The notes below the pieces were generated by a model. That model saw only the letters and a program-made list of their open reading frames with translations, made no database searches and was not told the origin of the DNA. Positions 43,067 through 51,276 of a DNA stretch of 57,723 bases are shown here, one piece after another. The position numbers and the translations under genes were made by a program. The stretch's first letter is position 1, and every line of letters starts with the position of its first letter. This stretch comes from an uncultured Dorea sp. (GTDB lineage Bacteria > Bacillota > Clostridia > Lachnospirales > Lachnospiraceae): contig CANSCI010000005.1 of NCBI GenBank assembly GCA_947645355.1, positions 1 through 57,723 on the forward strand, in the 5' to 3' direction.

Positions 43067-43454
43067 TACTGAACACTTAGTGAATCCGAGCGAAAGCGAA
43101 GGATGAACTTATGTTTATGCAAAAACAATCAAGGCGGCTGATAGCCGACACACCAGGGAGTGTGTGGACTATTTGAAATATACAAGGAAACACCTGTAGC
43201 CGGTGGAAGTCCTCGTATATTGCTTCTAATGCCGGCCCGTCATTACCGTATGGCCATACGGTGGCCGGAAAGGGTGCGGATACCGACGCACCTGGATGAG
43301 GGACATAGAGATAAGCTCTTCACACTAGACTCGTGGAAGACCTCGTCAAGAGGAAAGGAAGTTCCCTGGCACTAAGCTCGTGAGAGACCTCGCTAAGTGA
43401 ACGGGAACGACTCTTCACACTAGACTCGTGGAAGACCTCGTCAAGTGTTCAGTA
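43067..43454. repeat. 388-bp element with 12-bp inverted ends between rpmJ and rpsM
   Basis: TACTGAACACTT (43067-43078) and AAGTGTTCAGTA (43443-43454) are perfect inverted ends. The inside is non-coding and holds three copies of the 27-28-base repeat (43324-43350, 43371-43398, 43419-43446), plus inverted pieces such as ACACTCC/GGAGTGT-type stems near 43150. Positions 43316-43350 and 43411-43445 are an identical 35-base direct repeat. It could be a small non-autonomous mobile element or a structured RNA spacer; no transposase is near. Confidence 0.55.
43324..43446 (+). repeat. Three repeat family members in the rpmJ-rpsM spacer (copies 4-6)
   Basis: Copies at 43324-43350, 43371-43398 and 43419-43446 share ACTA-GCTCGTG-type first arms, a purine loop, and GACCTCG-C-AAGT ends. 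Copies 4 and 6 are identical over 27 bases. They match copies 2 and 3 near 36 kb with several changes. Confidence 0.7.
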
Positions 43455-43503
43455 GTCCCTATTAAAGACAGTATAATATTAAAGAAAAATGGAGGAAATT
43501 CAC

Positions 43504-43872
43504 ATGGCTCGTATAGCAGGTGTAGACTTACCAAGGGACAAACGTGTTGAGATCGGATTGACTTATATCTATGGGATCGGAAGGACAAGTGCTGCCCGTA
43601 TCCTTTCAGAGGCAGGAGTAGATCCGGATATCCGCTGCAGAGATCTTACAGACGAAGATGTAAAGAAGATCAGTGCAGTGATTGACGAGACACAGATGGT
43701 AGAGGGTGATTTAAGAAGAGAAATTGCGCTCAACATTAAGAGATTGCAGGAGATCGGATGCTACAGAGGTATCCGTCACAGAAAAGGCCTTCCGGTTCGT
43801 GGTCAGAAGACAAAGACCAACGCAAGAACAAGAAAAGGTCCGAAGAGAACAGTAGCTAATAAGAAGAAATAA
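43504..43872 (+). CDS. rpsM: 30S ribosomal protein S13
   Basis: A 122-residue S13 beginning [26 protein letters not shown] and ending [24 protein letters not shown]. The ATG at 43504 follows GGAGG; a start five codons earlier overlaps that site. It opens the alpha-operon core. Confidence 0.98.
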   Translation: MARIAGVDLPRDKRVEIGLTYIYGIGRTSAARILSEAGVDPDIRCRDLTDEDVKKISAVIDETQMVEGDLRREIALNIKRLQEIGCYRGIRHRKGLPVRGQKTKTNARTRKGPKRTVANKKK

Positions 43873-43898
43873 AAAGGAAAGAGTAGGTTAGTTTTATT

Positions 43899-44294
43899 AT
43901 GGCAAAGAAAGTTACAAAGAAAGTGACAAAGAAGCGTGTCAAGAAAAACGTTGAACACGGACAAGCACATATCCAGTCATCTTTTAATAACACGATCGTT
44001 ACATTAACAGATGCACAGGGCAATGCTCTCTCATGGGCAAGTGCAGGCGGTCTGGGATTCAGAGGTTCAAGGAAATCTACCCCTTATGCAGCGCAGATGG
44101 CAGCTGAGACAGCAGCTAAGGCAGCATTAGTACATGGTCTGAAGACAGTTGACGTTATGGTAAAAGGACCAGGTTCAGGTAGAGAAGCAGCGATTCGTGC
44201 CCTTCAGGCATGTGGAATTGATGTAACAAGCATTAAGGATGTTACTCCGGTACCGCACAATGGATGCCGCCCGCCGAAGCGCAGGAGAGTCTAG
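43899..44294 (+). CDS. rpsK: 30S ribosomal protein S11
   Basis: A 131-residue S11 with [29 protein letters not shown] and the C-terminal [13 protein letters not shown]. Its start follows AAAGGAAAG. An 86-base gap follows, with no clear signals beyond the rpsD ribosome binding site. Confidence 0.98.
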   Translation: MAKKVTKKVTKKRVKKNVEHGQAHIQSSFNNTIVTLTDAQGNALSWASAGGLGFRGSRKSTPYAAQMAAETAAKAALVHGLKTVDVMVKGPGSGREAAIRALQACGIDVTSIKDVTPVPHNGCRPPKRRRV

Positions 44295-44380
44295 CCGGCA
44301 GCTGCAGCATGAATGCTGATTATATGCAGATAGTGAAACGGATGACAGATATCCGATTGTATATTAGGAGGAAGTAAAAC

Positions 44381-44974
44381 ATGGCAGTAAATAGAGTCCC
44401 AGTTCTTAAAAGATGCCGTTCTCTCGGAATGGATCCGGTATATTTAGGAATTGACAAAAAGTCTAACAGACAGTTAAAAAGATCCAGCAGAAAAATGAGT
44501 GAATATGGCCTTCAGCTGCGCGAGAAGCAGAAAGCGAAATTCATCTATGGCGTATTAGAGAAACCTTTTAGGAATTACTACAAAAAGGCAAAACAGATGA
44601 GCGGTATGACAGGTGAGAACCTGATGGTGCTTCTTGAGTCAAGGTTAGACAATGTAGTATTCCGTATGGGTCTTGCCAGAACAAGACGCGAGGCAAGACA
44701 GATCGTTGACCACAAGCATGTGCTTGTAAACGGCAAACAGGTAAACATCCCATCTTATCTTATCAAAGCTGGCGATGTAATTGAAATCAAGGAAAAACAC
44801 AAAAGTTCTCCAAGATACAAAGAGATCTTAGAGGTCACAGGCGGCCGCATGGTTCCTGACTGGTTAGAGGTTGACACTGAGGCTCTGAAAGGGACAGTAA
44901 AGGAACTTCCGAACCGTGAAGTTATTGATGTTCCGGTAGATGAGATGTTAATCGTCGAATTATATTCTAAATAA
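44381..44974 (+). CDS. rpsD: 30S ribosomal protein S4
   Basis: A 197-residue S4 with the S4 RNA-binding domain at [31 protein letters not shown]. It starts 16S assembly. The N-terminus is the short [19 protein letters not shown] form without the zinc cysteines. Its presence inside the alpha operon is the usual Clostridia arrangement. Confidence 0.97.
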   Translation: MAVNRVPVLKRCRSLGMDPVYLGIDKKSNRQLKRSSRKMSEYGLQLREKQKAKFIYGVLEKPFRNYYKKAKQMSGMTGENLMVLLESRLDNVVFRMGLARTRREARQIVDHKHVLVNGKQVNIPSYLIKAGDVIEIKEKHKSSPRYKEILEVTGGRMVPDWLEVDTEALKGTVKELPNREVIDVPVDEMLIVELYSK

Positions 44975-45003
44975 TAACCCGTAACACCACAGGAGGTGGA
45001 CTA

Positions 45004-45963
45004 GTGTTTGATTTTAATAAACCTAATATTGAAATAACTGAGATTTCAGAAGATAAGAAATATGGAAGATTCGTTGTAGAGCCTCTGGAGAGGGGTTATG
45101 GTACAACATTAGGAAACTCTCTGAGAAGAATCATGCTTTCATCTCTGCCGGGCGCAGCGATCAGTCAGGTTAAAATCGACGGGGTACTGCATGAGTTCAG
45201 TTCCATCCCGGGGGTTAAAGAGGACGTTACAGAGATCATCATGAACTTAAAGTCATTGGCTATCAAGAATACATCTGAGACAGATGAAGCAAAGACAGCT
45301 TATATTGAGTTCGAGGGTGAAGGTGTTGTTACGGCGGCAGACATTCAGGTGGATCAGGATATAGAGATTATGAATCCTGAGACGGTTATCGCAACGCTTA
45401 ACGGCGGAGCGGACAGTAAGCTTTACATGGAACTTACTATTACAAAGGGCAGAGGCTATGTAAGCGCTGACAAGAACAAGAATGACGAATTACCGATTGC
45501 GGTAATTCCGATTGATTCCATCTACACTCCGGTGGAGAGGGTAAACCTTACAGTAGAGAATACGCGTGTCGGGCAGATTACAGACTTTGACAAGCTGACG
45601 TTGGATGTATATACTGACGGGACACTGCTTCCTGATGAGGCTGTAAGTCTGGCGGCAAAGGTGCTCAGTGAGCATCTGCGCCTCTTTATTGATCTTTCAG
45701 AGGTGGCGCAGGCTGCGGAGGTTATGATTGAGAAGGAAGATGACGAGAAGGAGAAGGTGCTCGAGATGAGCATTGACGAATTGGAGTTGTCTGTACGTTC
45801 TTATAACTGCCTGAAGAGGGCCGGCATCAATACTGTGGAAGAACTGACGAACCGGACGCCGGAGGATATGATGAAGGTACGGAATCTCGGACGCAAGTCC
45901 CTGGAGGAAGTACTTGCTAAATTAGATGAGTTAGGCTTAAGCTTAAGTAAAGGCGAGGAATAA
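45004..45963 (+). CDS. rpoA: RNA polymerase alpha subunit
   Basis: A 319-residue alpha subunit. The N-terminal assembly domain reads [31 protein letters not shown], and the C-terminal DNA- and activator-binding domain reads [41 protein letters not shown]. It starts with GTG at 45004 after AGGAGGTG. rplQ follows. Confidence 0.98.
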   Translation: MFDFNKPNIEITEISEDKKYGRFVVEPLERGYGTTLGNSLRRIMLSSLPGAAISQVKIDGVLHEFSSIPGVKEDVTEIIMNLKSLAIKNTSETDEAKTAYIEFEGEGVVTAADIQVDQDIEIMNPETVIATLNGGADSKLYMELTITKGRGYVSADKNKNDELPIAVIPIDSIYTPVERVNLTVENTRVGQITDFDKLTLDVYTDGTLLPDEAVSLAAKVLSEHLRLFIDLSEVAQAAEVMIEKEDDEKEKVLEMSIDELELSVRSYNCLKRAGINTVEELTNRTPEDMMKVRNLGRKSLEEVLAKLDELGLSLSKGEE

Positions 45964-46034
45964 AGCCCGGCAAAGCATTTGGCTAGTAAGCCCGAAGAAG
46001 CATAACCAGATGTTAATAATTGGAGGATTAGAAA

Positions 46035-46571
46035 ATGGCAAAGTATAGGAAACTCGGCAGAACATCAAGCCAGAGAAAAGCTTTATTGAGGAACCAGGTA
46101 ACAGCTCTGATCAACAACGGAAAGATCAGGACGACAGAGGCCAGGGCAAAAGAGATCCGCAAGATTGCAGAGGGTCTTATCGCGATGGCAGTAAAAGAGA
46201 AGGATAACTTCGAGGAAGTTACTGTAATGGCGAAGGTTGCCCGGAAAGATAAAGACGGAAAGCGCGTGAAAGAAGTTGTAGACGGTAAGAAGGTTACTGT
46301 ATACGATGAAGTTGAGAAGAAGATTAAGAAAGATCTTCCAAGCAGGCTTCATGCACGCCGTCAGATGCTGAAGGTTCTTTATCCTGTGAAGGATGTGCCG
46401 AAAGCACAGGCAGGGAGAAAGAAAAATACAAAGAATGTTGACCTTGCTGCAAAGCTTTTTGATGAGATCGCACCAAAATATGAGAACCGAAACGGTGGCT
46501 ACACAAGGATCGTAAAGATCGGCCAGCGTAAAGGTGATGCGGCAATGGAAGTATTTATTGAGCTTGTATAA
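46035..46571 (+). CDS. rplQ: 50S ribosomal protein L17, with a long internal insertion
   Basis: A 178-residue L17. The N-terminal part (MAKYRKLGRTSSQRKALLRNQVTALI...) and the end (LFDEIAPKYENRNGGYTRIVKIGQRKGDAAMEVFIELV) match L17, but about 55 extra residues, VARKDKDGKRVKEVVDGKKVTVYDEVEKKIKKD and onward, lie between. Other bacteria have 113-130 residues. Similar long forms seem to occur in related Clostridia, so this is probably lineage-wide. A terminator follows and closes the ribosomal run. Confidence 0.95.
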   Translation: MAKYRKLGRTSSQRKALLRNQVTALINNGKIRTTEARAKEIRKIAEGLIAMAVKEKDNFEEVTVMAKVARKDKDGKRVKEVVDGKKVTVYDEVEKKIKKDLPSRLHARRQMLKVLYPVKDVPKAQAGRKKNTKNVDLAAKLFDEIAPKYENRNGGYTRIVKIGQRKGDAAMEVFIELV

Positions 46572-46600
46572 TTAACAGCTTTGTTCAGTTAATTACAATG

Positions 46601-46637
46601 AAACGCACTCTGATCATTCAGGGTGCGTTTTCTTTGT
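46601..46637 (+). terminator. Terminator of the alpha operon
   Basis: AAACGCACTCTGA (46601-46613) pairs with TCAGGGTGCGTTT (46618-46630), with one G-U, followed by TCTTTG. Confidence 0.85.
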
Positions 46638-46807
46638 AGATGGAAGGACAGTGATTGAGATTATCAATAAATAAGCACACTGATGAAGATTAACAATAAT
46701 CAAGAACGGCAATGTATGTGGACATTATAATAGATCAATGCTAAAATATTATCGGCATATATGCAATGCTGAATTATAAAAATCATACATTAAGGAGAAA
46801 TGAGAGA

Positions 46808-48118
46808 ATGGAAAAGAAAGCGAGTGGGAAGGCGTTGCTGCCTTTCGGTGTGTTTGTAGGTGTGTATTTGATTACGGGAATCGTACTGAATGCACAGGGC
46901 GTGGAGATGGCATTTTATCAGCTGCCGGCGCCTGTTGCAGCAGTAGTGGGAGTCCTTTCGGCGTTCCTTTTATTTAAAGGAAAGGTTGATGATAAATTGG
47001 CTGTATTTTTGAAGGGATGTGGTCATGGAGATGTTATGACCATGTGTTTTATTTTTTTGTTTGCAGGGGCATTTACTACCGTATCCAGTGAGATGGGCGG
47101 GGTTGACGCTGTTGTAAACCTGGGTATGTCGGTTATGCCTCCGCAGTTTGTTGCAGCCGGTGTATTTGTAATTTCTGCATTTATTGCAATTTCAACAGGA
47201 ACCTCTGTCGGAACAGTTGTTGCGGTTACACCGATCGCACTTGGTCTTGCAAAGGCAGGCGGAGTAAACGAGTATCTGGTTGTTGCGGCAACGATCTGCG
47301 GCTCTATGTTCGGAGATAACTTGTCTATGATCTCCGATACAACGATAGCGGCAACAAGAACTCAGGGTGTCGAGATGAAGGATAAGTTTAAAACAAACTT
47401 TTCAATTGCACTTCCGGCGGCATTGGTTACCGTAGTATTATTGTTGATTCTCGGAAGGCCGGAGGTTGTTCCGGAAGCCGCAGATTATTCCTTTAATATT
47501 ATAAAAGTGCTGCCGTATCTGTTTGTGCTGGTAACAGCATTAATGGGATTAAATGTATTTATTGTATTGACCGGAGGGATTTTATTTTCGGGAATTATCG
47601 GGGTGGCGATGGGATCTTTCTCGGTTCTTGGATTTGCGAATAATATTTATACAGGATTTACAGGTATGTTTGAGATCTTCCTTCTGTCTATGATGATGGG
47701 CGGCCTTGCCACACTTGTTCAGGAAGAGGGAGGAATCGAGTGGATTCTTCAGAAGGTCAAGAAGATTATCAAAGGAAAGAAGAGTGCAGAGGCGGGGATT
47801 GCAGCAATGGTATCTCTGGCTGATGTGGCGACAGCCAATAATACAGTATCTATTCTTGTCACAGGGAATGTGGCGAAAGAACTTAGTGAGGAGTATGGTG
47901 TAGAACCAAAAAGGACAGCTTCTCTCTTAGATATCTTTGCCTGCGTTTTCCAGGGCCTTCTTCCGTACAGTGCACAGATATTGTTTGCCTGTGCGTTGAT
48001 CGAGAATTTAGGCAGTCCGTTCCAGGTGATTTCCCTCTGCTGGTATCAGTATATTGTGGCAGTTTTTGCCCTGATATCTATTTTTATGGGAGGCAAGTTT
48101 AAGAAGAATAAAGGATAG
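46808..48118 (+). CDS. NhaC-family Na+/H+ antiporter-like protein
   Basis: A 436-residue membrane protein with about 11 hydrophobic segments. STGTSVGTVVAVTPIALGLA near 138, ICGSMFGDNLSMISDTTIAATRTQGVEM near residue 177 and TANNTVSILVTGNVAKELSEEYGVEPKRTASLLDIF near 350 fit NhaC-type antiporters. The family also includes amino-acid and amine carriers, and the pairing with a methyltransferase gene five bases downstream suggests transport of a methylated compound. The ATG at 46808 follows AAGGAG; the earlier in-frame ATG lacks a site. Confidence 0.85.
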   Translation: MEKKASGKALLPFGVFVGVYLITGIVLNAQGVEMAFYQLPAPVAAVVGVLSAFLLFKGKVDDKLAVFLKGCGHGDVMTMCFIFLFAGAFTTVSSEMGGVDAVVNLGMSVMPPQFVAAGVFVISAFIAISTGTSVGTVVAVTPIALGLAKAGGVNEYLVVAATICGSMFGDNLSMISDTTIAATRTQGVEMKDKFKTNFSIALPAALVTVVLLLILGRPEVVPEAADYSFNIIKVLPYLFVLVTALMGLNVFIVLTGGILFSGIIGVAMGSFSVLGFANNIYTGFTGMFEIFLLSMMMGGLATLVQEEGGIEWILQKVKKIIKGKKSAEAGIAAMVSLADVATANNTVSILVTGNVAKELSEEYGVEPKRTASLLDIFACVFQGLLPYSAQILFACALIENLGSPFQVISLCWYQYIVAVFALISIFMGGKFKKNKG

Positions 48119-48123
48119 GCGGG

Positions 48124-49221
48124 ATGATAGAGAAATATCTGAATGGTTTAGAGATAAAAAAGGATGAGCTGACAGCAATTGAAAGAAATAAACTGTTGAA
48201 TGAGGGCAAAGAGGTTGACCGTATTATGTGTTGTCTGGATACAGGCGAGACATTGGCGCCGATGATTCATACAACTTTGAAGGAGTATTACCATTCTTCA
48301 GAGAAAATGTGTGAACTGGAGGAATACATATACGAGACCTTCCATTCGGACGGAGCGGGGGTATCCTGTACACTTCGCGGGATGGCAGAAGCCATGGGGG
48401 CAGCGGTCAAATATTATGATTACAATATTGCACAGCTTGACCGGCCTGCAATCTCCCTGGATGATGCAGAGAATGCCAGGTTAGTTGATATTGAGAAGGA
48501 TGGAAGACTGCCGATTATCTTAGAGGGTGTCCGGCTGGTGAAAAAGAAGCTTGGCGGCAAGGTCCCTGTCAGTGCGACGGTGACCGGACCGTTTACCATA
48601 GCAGCCATGACGGTGGGGACGGAGGCGCTGCTCATCGGTACGGTGAAAAAACCAAATAAGGTAAGGCAGTTGATGGAGATTATTGTAGAAAATAATAATC
48701 GCTATATCAAGCGGCTTCTGGAACTGGGAGTCGGGATCGGATTTGCGGATCCGGTCAGTTCCACCTCTCTGATCAGTGCAAGGCAGTACAAGGAGTTCTC
48801 GCTCCCATACTTCCAGAAGAATGTGGACTATATTAAGAGCCATGGCGGCGGCTGCGGACTGCATATATGCGGAACGAGCCGCAAACTTTGGGACAGCTTT
48901 AAGGAGACCGGGATCGGGGCATTTGCACTTGATAATGTAGAGGATCTGCAGGAAGCAAAGGAGGTGCTCGGGGAATATATGAGCATCCAGGGCAATGTCC
49001 CCCCGGTGGACGTGCTGCGGATGGGAACCCCGTATGATGTCCTGCGGTCGGCAAAAGAGTGTATCCGAAAGGGTTATGATTCGCCGAAAGGGTTTGTACT
49101 TACTTCCGGCTGCCAGATGCCGGTGCAGACGCCGAAGGAGAATATGCAGGCACTGATGGATGCTGCAAGAATCTTCGGGAGATATCCGATTGATAAAGAA
49201 CTGTTATATTCAGCGGATTGA
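48124..49221 (+). CDS. Uroporphyrinogen decarboxylase-fold methyltransferase, MtaA/CmuA-like
   Basis: A 365-residue protein of the UroD/MtaA fold. Zinc ligands of the corrinoid methyltransferases are visible as His247-x-Cys249 in LHICGTS and Cys330 in TSGCQMP. Such enzymes move methyl groups from methylcobamide proteins to thiols or tetrahydrofolate. The partner corrinoid protein and activation factor are not in the window. The N-terminal 45 residues (MIEKYLNGLEIKKDELTAIERNKLLNEGKEVDR) are usual for this subgroup. It is very likely co-transcribed with the NhaC-type gene upstream, so it could act on a compound that carrier brings in. Confidence 0.82.
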   Translation: MIEKYLNGLEIKKDELTAIERNKLLNEGKEVDRIMCCLDTGETLAPMIHTTLKEYYHSSEKMCELEEYIYETFHSDGAGVSCTLRGMAEAMGAAVKYYDYNIAQLDRPAISLDDAENARLVDIEKDGRLPIILEGVRLVKKKLGGKVPVSATVTGPFTIAAMTVGTEALLIGTVKKPNKVRQLMEIIVENNNRYIKRLLELGVGIGFADPVSSTSLISARQYKEFSLPYFQKNVDYIKSHGGGCGLHICGTSRKLWDSFKETGIGAFALDNVEDLQEAKEVLGEYMSIQGNVPPVDVLRMGTPYDVLRSAKECIRKGYDSPKGFVLTSGCQMPVQTPKENMQALMDAARIFGRYPIDKELLYSAD

Positions 49222-49278
49222 TATATCATGTTAAAAATCTGACTACGCTGTTAAATAATCTACTTTTGTCGAAATTGA

Positions 49279-49306
49279 TTGCAAATTGCCGTTTTGATGC
49301 TATAAT
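49279..49306 (+). promoter_or_regulatory. Promoter of the flavoprotein/hydrogenase operon
   Basis: TTGCAA (49279-49284) and TATAAT (49301-49306) are 16 bases apart, about 138 bases before the gene. The gap at 49222-49443 otherwise shows nothing of note. Confidence 0.6.
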
Positions 49307-49443
49307 GTACATATTAAATTGAGATACATAATAAATATTTGTATTATCAAGGGGATTGAAAGCTGTGTTTATTCCGGCAGAGATGAGTGATGCGGCTTTT
49401 GATCCCGGCATCATTATATTAAAAAGAAGGGACGGAAAAGAGA

Positions 49444-51276
49444 ATGAGCAGATTAGAGCTTACTTCGCCTAAGAAGTCAGACCTTGTTATGGAAGAGGTG
49501 TACAAGAACTTAGAGCGAAGGATCGAGTCAAGTCCGCCGGGATTGTGCCCGGTTGATATGGCGCGTGCATTTTTAGAGTTGTGCCACGCACAGACATGTG
49601 GAAAATGTGTGCCATGCCGGATCGGACTTGGACAGTTGAATAGTTTTATCAAGGATGTACTTGACGGCAGGGCTACGATGAAAACACTTGAGATTATGGA
49701 GCAGACGGCGCTCTCTATTATGGAGTCTGCAGACTGTGCGATCGGTTATGAGGCGGCAAGGATGGTTTACCGGGGGTTGATCGGATATCATGATGATTAT
49801 GTGGAGCACATCCAGAATGGACGTTGTACCTGTTCGTACAGCCAGCCGGTACCGTGTGTAACTTTATGCCCGGCACATGTGGATATTCCAGGTTATGTTG
49901 CACTGGTTGGAGAAGGGAGATACGCAGATGCCATCAGGCTGATCCGCAAGGACAATCCATTTCCGACTACTTGTGGATTTATCTGCGAGCATCCCTGTGA
50001 GGCAAGATGCCGCAGGAATATGATGGACGATGCTATCAATATCCGGGGGCTTAAGAGAGTGGCTGCAGATTTTGCCGGAGAGGTAGATCCGCCGGCATGC
50101 GCTCCAAGTACCGGAAAGAAGATTGCAGTGCTCGGCGGCGGCCCTGGAGGGCTTAGTGCGGCATATTATCTGCAATTGATGGGGCATCAGACAACGGTAT
50201 ATGAAATGCTTCCTAAATTAGGCGGAATGCTCCGGTATGGTATTCCCAATTACCGTCTTCCGAAGGATCGTCTGGAAGATGATGTTAATGCGATTCTAAA
50301 AACCGGTGTGGAAGTGAAGCATGGCCTTAAGATTGGGGCGGATATTACGATACAGCAGCTGCAGAAGGAATACGATGCAGTGTTGATTACGATTGGTGCG
50401 AGTACGGATAAAAAACTGGGTCTTGATGGAGAGGACGCAGAGGGCATCTTCTCTGCAGTTCAGTTCCTGAGAAATGTAGGCAAAAATATTATTATGGATC
50501 TGACCGGCAAAGAAGTTGCAGTAATCGGCGGCGGCAATGTGACTATGGATGCCGTCCGCACGGCAAAACGTCTCGGCGCTAAAAAGGTAAGTGTGGTATA
50601 CCGCAGAAGAATCGCAGATATGACGGCCCTTCCGTCAGAGATTGAAGGCGCTGTCGCAGAAGGCATTGAAGTACAGACATTGAAAGCTCCTGCGGCACTG
50701 GATGTGGATGAGAATAACCATGTAAAGGGTATCTATGTGACGCCTCAGATGATCAGTTCGATCAAAGACGGACGTGCGAGCATTAAGCCTACAGGCGAGG
50801 ATGATGTATATATCCCTTGTGATGTTCTTGTAGTTGCCATTGGTCAGAATATTGAGACCAGACATTTTGAGGAGGCAGGAATCCCGGTTTCACGCGGCAA
50901 AATTGTGACAAAGAGCAACGGATCTATCGAAAACCTTCCGGGCGTATTTGCCGGCGGAGACTGTGCAAGCGGGCCCGCATCTGTAATTAAAGCAATTGCT
51001 GCGGCAAAGGTTGCTGCTGCGAATATTGACGAGTATCTGGGATATCATCATGAGATTTCCTGTGATGTGGAGATCCCGGAGGCACGTCTGGACGACCGGA
51101 CACCATGCGGAAGAGTGAACCTGACGGAGCGTGAGGCATGTGAGCGTATCCATGACTGGGACGGCTGTGAAAACTGTATGACCGAGAAAGAGGCGAAGCA
51201 GGAAGCAAGCCGCTGCCTGCGCTGTGATCACTTTGGATATGGAATCTTTAAAGGAGGCAGAGAGAAATTATGGTAA
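49444..51276 (+). CDS. NuoF-tail/GltD-like flavoprotein oxidoreductase paired with a hydrogenase
   Basis: A 610-residue fusion. Residues about 1-120 resemble the C-terminal iron-sulfur end of NuoF (CHAQTCGKCVPCRIG, near 48-62). The rest is a GltD-like FAD/NAD(P) oxidoreductase: cysteine pairs in CVTLCPAHVD, TTCGFICEHPCEARC, a first dinucleotide site GGGPGGLSAAYYL near 236 and a second VIGGGNVTMDAVRTAKRLG near 360. A C-terminal cysteine segment CENCMTEKEAKQEASRCLRC closes it. It is a likely NAD(P)H-oxidising partner of the [FeFe] hydrogenase, whose gene overlaps by seven bases. It resembles the glutamate-synthase-linked type of hydrogenase. Confidence 0.88.
   Translation: MSRLELTSPKKSDLVMEEVYKNLERRIESSPPGLCPVDMARAFLELCHAQTCGKCVPCRIGLGQLNSFIKDVLDGRATMKTLEIMEQTALSIMESADCAIGYEAARMVYRGLIGYHDDYVEHIQNGRCTCSYSQPVPCVTLCPAHVDIPGYVALVGEGRYADAIRLIRKDNPFPTTCGFICEHPCEARCRRNMMDDAINIRGLKRVAADFAGEVDPPACAPSTGKKIAVLGGGPGGLSAAYYLQLMGHQTTVYEMLPKLGGMLRYGIPNYRLPKDRLEDDVNAILKTGVEVKHGLKIGADITIQQLQKEYDAVLITIGASTDKKLGLDGEDAEGIFSAVQFLRNVGKNIIMDLTGKEVAVIGGGNVTMDAVRTAKRLGAKKVSVVYRRRIADMTALPSEIEGAVAEGIEVQTLKAPAALDVDENNHVKGIYVTPQMISSIKDGRASIKPTGEDDVYIPCDVLVVAIGQNIETRHFEEAGIPVSRGKIVTKSNGSIENLPGVFAGGDCASGPASVIKAIAAAKVAAANIDEYLGYHHEISCDVEIPEARLDDRTPCGRVNLTEREACERIHDWDGCENCMTEKEAKQEASRCLRCDHFGYGIFKGGREKLW

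Noticed and set aside
43160-43375. Protein-coding gene in the rpmJ-rpsM spacer
   Set aside because: The frame is short, lacks a ribosome binding site, and lies across the repeat copies, so it is chance.
43067-43454. CRISPR array
   Set aside because: The repeats are few, unequal in spacing and folded as imperfect hairpins; there are no regular spacers and no cas genes.
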